NCBI GenBank assembly: GCA_046733275.1
Contig: JBKPOW010000029.1
Coordinates: 1-18,325, forward strand
Direction: 5' to 3'
Source: VRUE01 sp046733275
GTDB lineage: Bacteria > Actinomycetota > Thermoleophilia > Solirubrobacterales > 70-9
DNA length: 18,325 nucleotides
In this document: piece by piece, positions 7,264 to 14,514 of the stretch
How the letters are laid out: each line of letters opens with the position of its first letter
Position numbering within the stretch: the stretch's first letter is position 1
Made by a program: the position numbers and the translations under genes
The notes under the pieces: model-generated
Database searches by the model: none
What the model saw: only the letters and a program-made list of their open reading frames with translations
Told to the model about the DNA's origin: nothing

Positions 7264-8256
7264 CTAGCTTGCGGTGGCGACGGGCTCCGGCAGGTTCTGG
7301 TCGGCGTGGTAGCTGGAGCGGACCAGGGGGCCGGAGGCGACCGACTCGAAGCCCATCGCGTAGGCCTCGCGCTCGAGCGCGGCGAACTCGTCCGGGTGCC
7401 AGTAGCGCTCGACCGGCAGGTGGTTCTCCGTCGGGCGCAGGTACTGGCCGACGGTCAGCACCTGGACCTGGTGCTCGCGCAGGATGCCGAAGGTCTCGAC
7501 CATCTCCTCGAAGGACTCGCCGAGCCCGACCATCAGGCCCGACTTGGTTACGACCTCGGCGCCGCCCATCTCCTTCGCCATCCGCAGCACTCGGGCCGAG
7601 CGCAGGAACTTCGAGCCGCGGCGCGCCTTCGGGTAGAGGCGCGGCACCGTCTCGACATTGTGGTTGAAGACGTCGGGCCGCTCGTGGATCACCTTGGCCA
7701 GCGGCATCTCCTGGCCGCGGAAGTCGGGGGTGAGGACCTCGACCTTGCAGCCCGGTGCCTGCATGCGGATCGAGCGGATCGTGCCGACGAAGGCGCCGGC
7801 GCCGTAGTCGGGTAGGTCGTCGCGGTCGACCGAGGTGACGACGGCGTGGCGCAGGCCCATCCGCTTCACCTGGTTGGCGACGCGAAGCGGCTCCAGCGGG
7901 TCGTTCCAGCTCGGCACCCCCGTCTTGACGTTGCAGAAGCCGCAGCGGCGGGTGCAGACGTCGCCGAGGATCATGAAGGTCGCCGTGCCGCGCTCCCAGC
8001 ACTCGCCGACGTTGGGGCAGTTGGCCTCCTCGCAGACGGTGTGCAGGCCCTCGCCGCCGATCTCCGCCTTGAGGCGGCGGTAGGTCGGGCCGCCCGGCGC
8101 CGGCACCTTCAGCCACGGCGGCTTGCGGGCGCGGCGGAAGGGGACGGCGCCCTCGGTGCCGGCCGCGGTCCCGCCCGGCTTGGCGCGCGAGCGGGTGACG
8201 TGGAGGCGCTCGGCGGGTGGGCCGGGCGCGGCGGTCATCTCGGGAGGCACGCTCAT
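7264..8256 (-). CDS. lipA: Lipoyl synthase LipA
   Basis: LipA is a radical-SAM enzyme that inserts two sulfur atoms into the protein-bound octanoyl chain to make lipoyl groups. The 330 residues carry both iron-sulfur motifs. The LipA-specific CEEANCPNVGEC gives Cys75, Cys80 and Cys86. The radical-SAM CTRRCGFC gives Cys101, Cys105 and Cys108. The C-terminal RSSYHA (313-318) holds the serine that ligates the auxiliary cluster. The first 40 or so residues are a Pro/Ala-rich extension. The ATG overlaps the lipB stop as ATGA, so translation is coupled. Its natural target in this window is the lipoyl domain of E2 (12179-13522). Confidence 0.98.
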   Translation of the reverse strand: MSVPPEMTAAPGPPAERLHVTRSRAKPGGTAAGTEGAVPFRRARKPPWLKVPAPGGPTYRRLKAEIGGEGLHTVCEEANCPNVGECWERGTATFMILGDVCTRRCGFCNVKTGVPSWNDPLEPLRVANQVKRMGLRHAVVTSVDRDDLPDYGAGAFVGTIRSIRMQAPGCKVEVLTPDFRGQEMPLAKVIHERPDVFNHNVETVPRLYPKARRGSKFLRSARVLRMAKEMGGAEVVTKSGLMVGLGESFEEMVETFGILREHQVQVLTVGQYLRPTENHLPVERYWHPDEFAALEREAYAMGFESVASGPLVRSSYHADQNLPEPVATAS

Positions 8257-8987
8257 GCGACGCCGAGCCTAGCGCTGTCGAGTCCCAGGCTCGCCGCCTC
8301 GGTCGGCACCGGCGTGCGCTCGAAGACCTCGGCGTAGCGCGCCTCGACCGTGTCGGCGAAAGCGCCGAGGTCCTGCTCGGCGCCACGCTCGCGCGCCAGC
8401 GAGGTAACGCGGCAGTTGTCGATCCCGCACGGCACCACCCACTCGAACGGCTGCAGGTCGTTGTTGATGTTGATCGCCAGGCCGTGCGTGGTCACCCCGC
8501 GGCTGACGTGGACGCCGATCGAGCCGATCTTGCGCGCCGCGTGGCTGCCCGCTTCCGGGCCCGGTGCCTCGCCCTTGGTCCACACCCCGGTCAGCCCCTC
8601 GATCGTCCGCGCGGCGACGCCGTGCTCGGCCAGCGCCCCGATTGCCACCCGCTCCAGCCGCCGCACGTACTCGTGCACGTCGTCCCCGTAGGGCTTCAGC
8701 GAGACGATCGGGTAGGCGACCAGCTGCCCCGGCCCGTGGTAGGTGACCCGCCCGCCGCGGTCGGTGTCGTGCACTTCGATCCCCTGCAGCTCGTACCACT
8801 CGCGCTGCATCGGCAGCTCCTCCTCGGTCGAGCGACGCCCACGCGTGTACACCGGGGGGTGCTCGAGCAGCAGCAGTACGTCGGAAACCTCGCCCTCCTG
8901 GCGGGCGCTCTCCAGCCAGCGCTGTGCAACCGACGCCTCCGCGTAGGGTACGAGCCCGCAGCGCACGACGAGGATTTCAGCGCTCAC
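8253..8987 (-). CDS. lipB: Octanoyltransferase LipB
   Basis: LipB moves octanoyl from acyl carrier protein to the lipoyl-domain lysine. The 244 residues show RGGRVTYHGPGQLVAYP (77-93), the catalytic Lys153 in RKIGSIGVHV, and the catalytic Cys187 in VPCGIDN. The GTG start at 8987 gives the normal family N-terminus (VVRCGLVPYAEA); I see no convincing Shine-Dalgarno. The start codon lies in the loop of an inverted repeat (8973-8997). The gene is divergent from a membrane protein that starts 30 nt away and is followed by lipA with a 4-nt overlap. Confidence 0.97.
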   Translation of the reverse strand: MSAEILVVRCGLVPYAEASVAQRWLESARQEGEVSDVLLLLEHPPVYTRGRRSTEEELPMQREWYELQGIEVHDTDRGGRVTYHGPGQLVAYPIVSLKPYGDDVHEYVRRLERVAIGALAEHGVAARTIEGLTGVWTKGEAPGPEAGSHAARKIGSIGVHVSRGVTTHGLAININNDLQPFEWVVPCGIDNCRVTSLARERGAEQDLGAFADTVEARYAEVFERTPVPTEAASLGLDSARLGVA

Positions 8988-8997
8988 ACTTGAAATC
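8973..8997. promoter_or_regulatory. Inverted repeat spanning the lipB start codon
   Basis: GATTTCA (8973-8979) and TGAAATC (8991-8997) are perfect 7-bp arms around an 11-nt spacer. In the lipB mRNA the GTG start would sit in the loop of this hairpin. In DNA the site lies at the very short divergent junction, so it could be a repressor site for both genes. A 7-bp repeat alone can arise by chance in a window this long; its position is the argument. Confidence 0.35.
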
Positions 8998-9016
8998 GTT
9001 GCACGGCGCTCCCCCT

Positions 9017-10594
9017 ATGCCATTAGAACGCGAATCCCCGTACGCCTGGCTGGCCTGGCTCGGCGTCTTCATGCCCGTCCTCTTCGCGGCGGTCGCCTAC
9101 ATGACCCTGCGCCCGCCGAGCGTCGACCTCGCCGCGCAGCTCTTCCGCGTCGAGCTCTTCGCCTCCGACGGCTTCCTCGCCTGGAACAACTACTGGTACG
9201 GGGGCCACTACCTGCTCGGCTACAGCCTCCTCTTCCCGCCGCTCGGCGCCGCGGTGGGCGCCACCGTTGTCGGCGGCCTCGCCGCGCTCCTCGCCACCGC
9301 GCTCTTCGGCTTGCTGGCGCGGCGCCACTACGGCCCGCGGGCGCGCCTCGCGACCCTCTGGTTCGGCGCCGGGATGATCGCCACCCTGCTCAGCGGCAGG
9401 CTGACCTTCGCCCTCGGGGTGGCGATCGGCCTCGCCGCCCTGCTCGCGCTCGACCGGCGGCGAGCGTGGATCGCCGCGCCGCTCGCCGCGGCGACCTCCT
9501 TCGCCAGCCCGGTCGCGGGCTTCTTCCTCGTCCTGATCGGCGCCGCCCTGGCGCTGACCGGGGACCGCACCCGCGGCGCCACCATCGCTCTGCCGGCCGC
9601 GGCGCCGATCGCGGCGATGGCGCTCGCTTTCGGCTCGACCGGGCCGGAGCCTTACGTCCTCTCCAGCCTGGCGGGGACGGTCGCCGTCGGCCTCGGCGTC
9701 TTCCTCGCCCTGCCCCGGCGCGAACGGCTGCTGCGCTTCGGCGCCGGCCTCTACCTACTCGCGGTCGCCTGCGCCTTCGCCGTCCCCAACGCGCTCGGCG
9801 GCAACATCGCCCGGCTCAGCTGCCTGCTCGCCGGCCCACTGGTCTTCCTCGCGCTCGACGGCCCGCGCCGCCGCCTGCTGCTCGTCCTGCTCGCCGTGCC
9901 GCTGCTCTACTGGCAGTGGCAGGGGGCGATCCGCGACGTCTCCCGCGCCGCCGGCGACCCCGCGGTGGAGCGCGACTTCTACACGCCCCTGCTGGCCGAG
10001 CTGGAGGAGCGCAGCGACGGCGCGCCGGTACGAATCGAGATCCCGCCGACGCTCGACCGCTGGGAGGTCTATTACATGTCGCCGCAGTTCCTCCTCGCGC
10101 GCGGCTGGGAACGGCAGCAGGAGACGCACGACTCGCGGCTCTTCCAGAGCCGCCTCTCTCCCGCCGGCTACCGCGAGTGGCTGCTGGCCCATGGCGTCAC
10201 CTACGTCGCCCTCCCCGACGCGACGCTCGACTACCTCGCCCAGCGCGAGGCGGCGCTGATCCGCGGCGGGCTTCCGTACCTGCGGCCGATCTGGGGCAAC
10301 GGCGACTGGCGGCTGTACGAGGTGCAGGGAGCCCGCGGCCTCGTCGACGCGCCGGCGCGGCTTACCGCGATCGGCGCCGACTGGTTCGACCTGCGCGCGC
10401 CGCGGGCGGGCCGCTTCCTGCTGCGCATCCACTTCAGCCCCTACTGGAACGTCACCCGGGGCGGGGGCGTCTGCCTCTACGAGCGGGGGCCGTGGACGCT
10501 GGTCGAGCTCGCTCGGCCCGGCTCCTTCCACGTCGAAACCGACCTCAGTACCGGCGGGCTGCTCGGCAGGCACCGGGTCTGCGCGAGCGACTGA
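9017..10594 (+). CDS. Multi-pass membrane protein, GT-C-like layout, unknown function
   Basis: From the ATG at 9017 the protein has 525 residues. An open frame extends upstream to 8924, but it would overlap lipB and adds a basic, unlikely N-terminus. Residues 11 to about 325 hold roughly ten hydrophobic segments. The remaining 200 residues are a soluble domain, probably outside the cell. The first external loop has an acidic residue, Asp37 in SVDLAAQLFRVELF, and is followed by WNNYWYGGHYLLGYSLLFPP. This layout resembles GT-C glycosyltransferases that use polyprenyl-phosphate sugars and the YfhO/PTPS-related membrane proteins. I cannot assign it to a named family. It is divergent from lipB. 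Confidence 0.75.
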   Translation: MPLERESPYAWLAWLGVFMPVLFAAVAYMTLRPPSVDLAAQLFRVELFASDGFLAWNNYWYGGHYLLGYSLLFPPLGAAVGATVVGGLAALLATALFGLLARRHYGPRARLATLWFGAGMIATLLSGRLTFALGVAIGLAALLALDRRRAWIAAPLAAATSFASPVAGFFLVLIGAALALTGDRTRGATIALPAAAPIAAMALAFGSTGPEPYVLSSLAGTVAVGLGVFLALPRRERLLRFGAGLYLLAVACAFAVPNALGGNIARLSCLLAGPLVFLALDGPRRRLLLVLLAVPLLYWQWQGAIRDVSRAAGDPAVERDFYTPLLAELEERSDGAPVRIEIPPTLDRWEVYYMSPQFLLARGWERQQETHDSRLFQSRLSPAGYREWLLAHGVTYVALPDATLDYLAQREAALIRGGLPYLRPIWGNGDWRLYEVQGARGLVDAPARLTAIGADWFDLRAPRAGRFLLRIHFSPYWNVTRGGGVCLYERGPWTLVELARPGSFHVETDLSTGGLLGRHRVCASD

Positions 10595-10609
10595 CGGGGA
10601 GAGCGCCGC

Positions 10610-12127
10610 TCAGGGCTGGCCCGGCGGCAGGCCTTGCTCGCGCATGGCCAGGGCGAATTCGACGAATTCCTCCTGGAAGTGGTGCAGCTCGAGGGGATGG
10701 CCGGCGCCGTCGGGAGCGGGCGAAGGGCTTTCGGCGCCCCGCCGCACGGCCCGCGCCTGCGTCCGCCAGGCGGCGATCTCCTCGTGCAGTGCCTCGCGGC
10801 CCTCGATGTCGGTGCGCGGCTCCGCCTCCAGCAGCACCCCAAGGTGGGGTGCCCGGCGCACGCGCTCCGGCATCGCGCCCAGCGCCCCCTCCGGATCGGC
10901 GGCGAAGCGGCGCAGGACCGTCGCGATCAGGCTGGTGTGGTCGAACGTACGGTGGGAGACGAACCTGCGGACGCGGGGCCCGACGACGAGCGCCGGGACA
11001 CGCACGCCCAAGGTGCGAAAGCGCGAATGGTCGTTGACCGGGGGCGGGGCGACATGGTCGTAGAAGCCGCCGTGCTCGTCGTAGACGATGACCAGCAGCG
11101 TGTCCTCCCAGGCGGGGCTATTGACCAGCGCCTCGTAGAGCTCGAGGACCAGCGACTGTCCGGCCCTCACGTCGGACGGCGGGTGGTCGTCGTTCGAGGT
11201 TGGGTCGAAGATCCGCAGGTCGATGAAGTTGGGGTCGATCCAGGAGACGTCGCGCAGCTGGCCTTTGGCGGCGTCGTCGAGGAAGCTGTCGTGGCCGACG
11301 ATCGCCGCCTCGAGCGCCCGTTCCTCCCAGCGCACCTTCTTGCGGTTGAAGTAGGCGAAGTTGTCGCGGTTGAGGTGTCGGAAATCGCGATAGCGGCCGT
11401 CGGCGGCACGCAGGGTCGCCGGGTCGTGCGAGTACCAGCGCCATTGCGAGTCGTCCAGGTGGCGGGTGAACGCCGGCACGTCGAAGATCGGCGCACCCGC
11501 CAGCCCGCCCAGCACCGGCTTGCCCCGCAACCGCCTCAGCAGCCCGCCGAGGAACCCGGGCTTGTGACCGATCGACGGCCCTTCCTGCCCGGCAAGCGAG
11601 TAGAGGCGGTTGGGCCAGGTGTCGCCGGGAATCGAGCAGTGCCACCTGTCGCAGACGCAGAAGTTGCGGGCGAGGTGGTGGTACACGGGCAGGTGCTGGG
11701 CGCCGTAGTGACCCATCGGTACCCTCAGGTGCTCCGGTCCGAGCTGGACCGGCACGCCATCTTCCTCGCGGGTGGCGGCGAAGTTGGCGACGAAGCCCGT
11801 GTTCTCGTTCGCCAGCTGCTCCGCCACGCACTCGGGCGAGTGGCAGGGGTCGAGGATCTTCGCCTTGCGGCCGGGCGGCGGCTCGGGAGCCGTTTCGTCC
11901 TCGCCCCATTCGAACGGCTCGCACGGCCGCCCGTCCGGGTAGGGGTTGGCCCTCGCCGATTCGAGCCCGTCGACCTCGAGCCCCTCAGCCTGCAGGAAGC
12001 CGAGCATCTGGTCGAAGCTGCGGTTCTCCATCATCAGCACGACGACATGCTTGATCTCGCGCAGCCGCGCCAGGCTCTCCGCGTCGGCGAGCGTGGCTGC
12101 TGGCTCAGCTGGGGGAGAGGGACTCAC
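10610..12127 (-). CDS. Phosphoesterase family protein (phospholipase C / acid phosphatase AcpA-like)
   Basis: This 505-residue protein has the landmarks of the bacterial phospholipase C/AcpA phosphoesterase family: HVVVLMMENRSFDQMLG (27-43), with metal and catalytic residues Glu34 and Asn35; CDRWHCSIPGDTWPNR (159-174); WIDPNF (296-301); SNDDHPPSDV (311-320); VIVYDEHGGFYDHV (347-360); and FDHTS (395-399). It probably hydrolyses a phosphodiester or phosphomonoester. Most relatives are exported by the Tat route; here the N-terminus from the GTG start (MSPSPPAEPAATLADAES) has no twin arginine or hydrophobic core. The protein therefore looks cytoplasmic, or the true start is missed. No clear Shine-Dalgarno is seen. 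It converges with the membrane protein gene 15 nt away, and starts 51 nt beyond the pdhC stop. Confidence 0.88.
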   Translation of the reverse strand: MSPSPPAEPAATLADAESLARLREIKHVVVLMMENRSFDQMLGFLQAEGLEVDGLESARANPYPDGRPCEPFEWGEDETAPEPPPGRKAKILDPCHSPECVAEQLANENTGFVANFAATREEDGVPVQLGPEHLRVPMGHYGAQHLPVYHHLARNFCVCDRWHCSIPGDTWPNRLYSLAGQEGPSIGHKPGFLGGLLRRLRGKPVLGGLAGAPIFDVPAFTRHLDDSQWRWYSHDPATLRAADGRYRDFRHLNRDNFAYFNRKKVRWEERALEAAIVGHDSFLDDAAKGQLRDVSWIDPNFIDLRIFDPTSNDDHPPSDVRAGQSLVLELYEALVNSPAWEDTLLVIVYDEHGGFYDHVAPPPVNDHSRFRTLGVRVPALVVGPRVRRFVSHRTFDHTSLIATVLRRFAADPEGALGAMPERVRRAPHLGVLLEAEPRTDIEGREALHEEIAAWRTQARAVRRGAESPSPAPDGAGHPLELHHFQEEFVEFALAMREQGLPPGQP

Positions 12128-12178
12128 GAATCGGCGCCACTCTTTCAGAGACCCCCTGACTACACAAGTGTTCTTTGC

Positions 12179-13522
12179 TCAAAGGGCCAGCGAGAGCGGC
12201 TCTTCGAGCAGCGCCCGGATGCGGGCGAGGAACTCGGCCGCGGGGGCGCCGTAGAGGATGCGGTGGTCGCAGGCGAGGTCGAGCTGCATCAGGTGTGCGG
12301 CGACGATCTCGCCACCGCGGACCAGCGGCCGCTCCTCGATCGCGCCGACGGCGAGGATCGCCGCCTGCGGCGGGTTGATCACGGCGGAGAAGCCCTCGAT
12401 CCCATACATCCCCAGGTTGGAGACGGTGAAGGTGGCGCCGGAGAGCTCCGGCGGGGTGACCTGCCCGTCGCGCACTTTGCGCGCCAGCTCGCGCGACTCG
12501 GTGGCGATCTGACGCAGCCCCTTGCGGTCGGCGTCGAAGACGGTGGGGACGACGAGCGCGTCCTCGGCGGCGACGGCGAGGCCCACGTTGACCCGCGAGT
12601 AGAGCTCGAAGCGGCCATCGCGGTAGGCGCCGTTGGCGCGCGGGTGCTCGCGCAGGGCGATCGCGCAGGCCTTGACCACCATGTCGTTGAAGGAGGGGAC
12701 GACGTCGCCCGGCACCGCCCGCGCCTTCACCTGCTCCCGCCCCGCCACCGCCTCGCTCATGTCGACCGTGATTCGCAGGTAGAAGTGCGGCGCCGTCGCC
12801 TTCGACTCGGCCATGCGGCGGGCGATGACCTGCTGCGTCTTCGACAGGTCCTCGTAAGAGGTTTGGCCCTTGGCCGTTTCGGCCGAGGGACCGGGGGCCT
12901 CAGCCGCGGGTCCTGCCGCGGGAGAGGGGGTGTCCGACCGTTCGCTGGGTTCCTCGCCGGACGGTTGGGCGTCTCTCTCGGACTCGCCTGGGCGAGGAAC
13001 AGGACGCCGCGCCCGCCCGGACACCCCCTCCCCCACGTCACCCGCGGAAGAGGCGCGCTCAACATCCGCCTTGACGATCCGTCCCCCTGGCCCAGAGCCC
13101 TCCAGCTGCGAGAGGTCTAGTTCCTGCTCCTTAGCTAGGCGACGGGCCAGTGGCGAGGCTTTTGGTCGATGCCCGTCGCCGTCGGTGGGTGCAGCCTGGG
13201 GGGGAGCCGTGGCAACCGGCTCGGCCTTCTCGGTCTCAGCTGCTTCGGGTTCCTTGCGCTCTTCAGGCTCAGGCGCCTTGGCTTCACCACCCTCTCCCAC
13301 CCGCGCAATGGGGGTCCCGATGGCCACGGTCTCACCCTCGTCGACGAGGATCTCCGTCAACGTCCCCTCGACGTCAGCTTCATAGGCCATGTTCGCCTTG
13401 TCGGTCTCGATTTCCACGAGCTCGTCGCCAACAGCGATCTCATCGCCCACGCTCTTCAGCCACTGCAGCACGGTGCCCTCCTCCATCGAGTCAGACAACC
13501 TCGGCATGACGATGTCAGGCAT
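12179..13522 (-). CDS. pdhC: Pyruvate dehydrogenase E2, dihydrolipoamide acetyltransferase
   Basis: E2 is the core of the pyruvate dehydrogenase complex. The 447 residues are, in order: one lipoyl domain (1-80, lipoylated Lys42 in EIETDKANMAYE); an acidic Pro/Ala linker (80-118); a peripheral-subunit-binding domain (121-156, KASPLARRLAKE..GPGGRIVKADV); a second linker (157-222) encoded by a nested inverted repeat; and the acyltransferase domain (223-447) with catalytic His420 in DHRILYG. The ATG at 13522 overlaps the pdhB stop (TGATG), with GGAGGGG 8 nt upstream. The open frame continues to 14536, but that part is the shadow of pdhB. The PDH-type E1 encoded just upstream favours pyruvate over branched-chain 2-oxoacids. 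Confidence 0.94.
   Translation of the reverse strand: MPDIVMPRLSDSMEEGTVLQWLKSVGDEIAVGDELVEIETDKANMAYEADVEGTLTEILVDEGETVAIGTPIARVGEGGEAKAPEPEERKEPEAAETEKAEPVATAPPQAAPTDGDGHRPKASPLARRLAKEQELDLSQLEGSGPGGRIVKADVERASSAGDVGEGVSGRARRPVPRPGESERDAQPSGEEPSERSDTPSPAAGPAAEAPGPSAETAKGQTSYEDLSKTQQVIARRMAESKATAPHFYLRITVDMSEAVAGREQVKARAVPGDVVPSFNDMVVKACAIALREHPRANGAYRDGRFELYSRVNVGLAVAAEDALVVPTVFDADRKGLRQIATESRELARKVRDGQVTPPELSGATFTVSNLGMYGIEGFSAVINPPQAAILAVGAIEERPLVRGGEIVAAHLMQLDLACDHRILYGAPAAEFLARIRALLEEPLSLAL
12916..13047. repeat. Nested inverted repeat inside the pdhC linker coding sequence
   Basis: Three nested pairs of perfect arms share one dyad: CCGCGGG (12916-12922) with CCCGCGG (13041-13047); GAGGGGGTGTCCG (12924-12936) with CGGACACCCCCTC (13018-13030); and GTTCCTCGCC (12949-12958) with GGCGAGGAAC (12991-13000). 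The segment encodes residues 159-203 of E2, between the binding domain and the catalytic domain, and keeps the frame. It may be a palindromic element inserted in a tolerant linker. Confidence 0.6.
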
Positions 13523-14514
13523 CAGATGTTCCCCTCCAACGCTGCCAGCGCGGCCTGCACCACGTGCTCCTCGTGGGGTATGGCTGCCTGCTCCAGCCGT
13601 TTCGCATAAGGCATGTGCACGTCGGCGCCGGTCACCCGCTGCACCGGCGCGTCGAGGTGGTCGAAGGCCTGCTCGGTGATCAGCGTCGCCAGGTTGGCGC
13701 CGACGCCGCCGTGCGGCCAGCCCTCCTCGACGATCACCGCCCGGTTGGTCTTGCGCACCGAGGCGAGGATCGTGTCGAGGTCGAGCGGGCGCAGGGTGCG
13801 CGGGTCGATCACCTCGGCCTCGACGTCGTGCTCGTTCGCCAGCACCCGCGCCGCCTCCTCGGCGACGTGGGCCATCTTGAGGATGCCGACGATCGTCACG
13901 TCGCTTCCCTCGCGCCGCACCGCCGCCTCGCCGAAGCGCAGCGGCTCGCCGTTTTCGCCCTCGGCGACCTCGCCCCGCGCCCCGTAGAGGCTCTCGTGCT
14001 CGATGAAGATCACCGGGTTGTCGTCGCGGATCGCCGCCTTCAGCAGCGCCTTGCCGTCGGCCGGGGTCGAGGGGCAGGCGACCAGCAGCCCCGGCACCTG
14101 CAGGTAGAGCGCCTCGAAGCTGTGCGAGTGGGTCGGGCCGAGCTGGTGCCCGCCGCCGCCCGGCATGCGGATCACCAACGGCACCCGCGCCTGCCCGTTG
14201 AACATGTAGGGGATCGCCGCGGCGTGGTTGACGATCTGGTCCAGCGCCAGCAGCGAGAAGTTCACCGTCATCAGCTCGACCACCGGCCGCAGCCCGCCCA
14301 TTGCCGCGCCGACGCCGGTGCCGACGATCGTGTTCTCGGAGATCGGCGTGTCGCGCACGCGCCGCTCGCCGAACTCCTCCAGCAGCCCTTCGGTCACCTT
14401 GAACGCCCCCTGGAAGACGCCGACGTCCTCGCCCATGACGAAGACGGCCTCGTCGCGCCGCATCTCCTCCGCCATCGCGTCGCGCAGCGCCTCGCGCATC
14501 CGCAGCGTCGCCAT
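13522..14514 (-). CDS. pdhB: Pyruvate dehydrogenase E1 component, beta subunit
   Basis: The beta subunit of the heterotetrameric thiamine-diphosphate E1 has 330 residues. Visible features are GEDVGVFQGAFKVTEGL (28-44), RDTPISENTIVGTGVGAA (54-71) with the cofactor-activating Glu60, HSHSFEALY (129-137), and the C-terminal transketolase domain with DPRTLRPLD (237-245) and VVQAALAALE. VFQGAFKVTEGL and VELMTVNFS are of PDH type rather than branched-chain type. The ATG at 14514 shares a base with the pdhA stop (TGATG). AGGAGG, about 10 nt upstream, lies within the last codons of pdhA. The open frame extends upstream to 14952, but that part is a shadow of pdhA. Confidence 0.96.
   Translation of the reverse strand: MATLRMREALRDAMAEEMRRDEAVFVMGEDVGVFQGAFKVTEGLLEEFGERRVRDTPISENTIVGTGVGAAMGGLRPVVELMTVNFSLLALDQIVNHAAAIPYMFNGQARVPLVIRMPGGGGHQLGPTHSHSFEALYLQVPGLLVACPSTPADGKALLKAAIRDDNPVIFIEHESLYGARGEVAEGENGEPLRFGEAAVRREGSDVTIVGILKMAHVAEEAARVLANEHDVEAEVIDPRTLRPLDLDTILASVRKTNRAVIVEEGWPHGGVGANLATLITEQAFDHLDAPVQRVTGADVHMPYAKRLEQAAIPHEEHVVQAALAALEGNI

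Noticed and set aside
8924..9016. Upstream extension of the membrane-protein gene into lipB
   Set aside because: The added residues are Arg/Pro-rich and overlap the lipB coding start on the other strand. The ATG at 9017 precedes a normal first membrane helix.
12163..12172. ACACAAGTGT short palindrome upstream of the phospholipase gene as an operator
   Set aside because: Arms are only 4 bp; nothing distinguishes it from chance.
10634..13120. Very long (828-codon) plus-strand open frame opposite the phospholipase and pdhC genes
   Set aside because: It is antisense to two genes with clear family motifs; its own translation is low-complexity Arg/Gly/Val/Asp with no domain, as expected for a shadow frame in GC-rich DNA.
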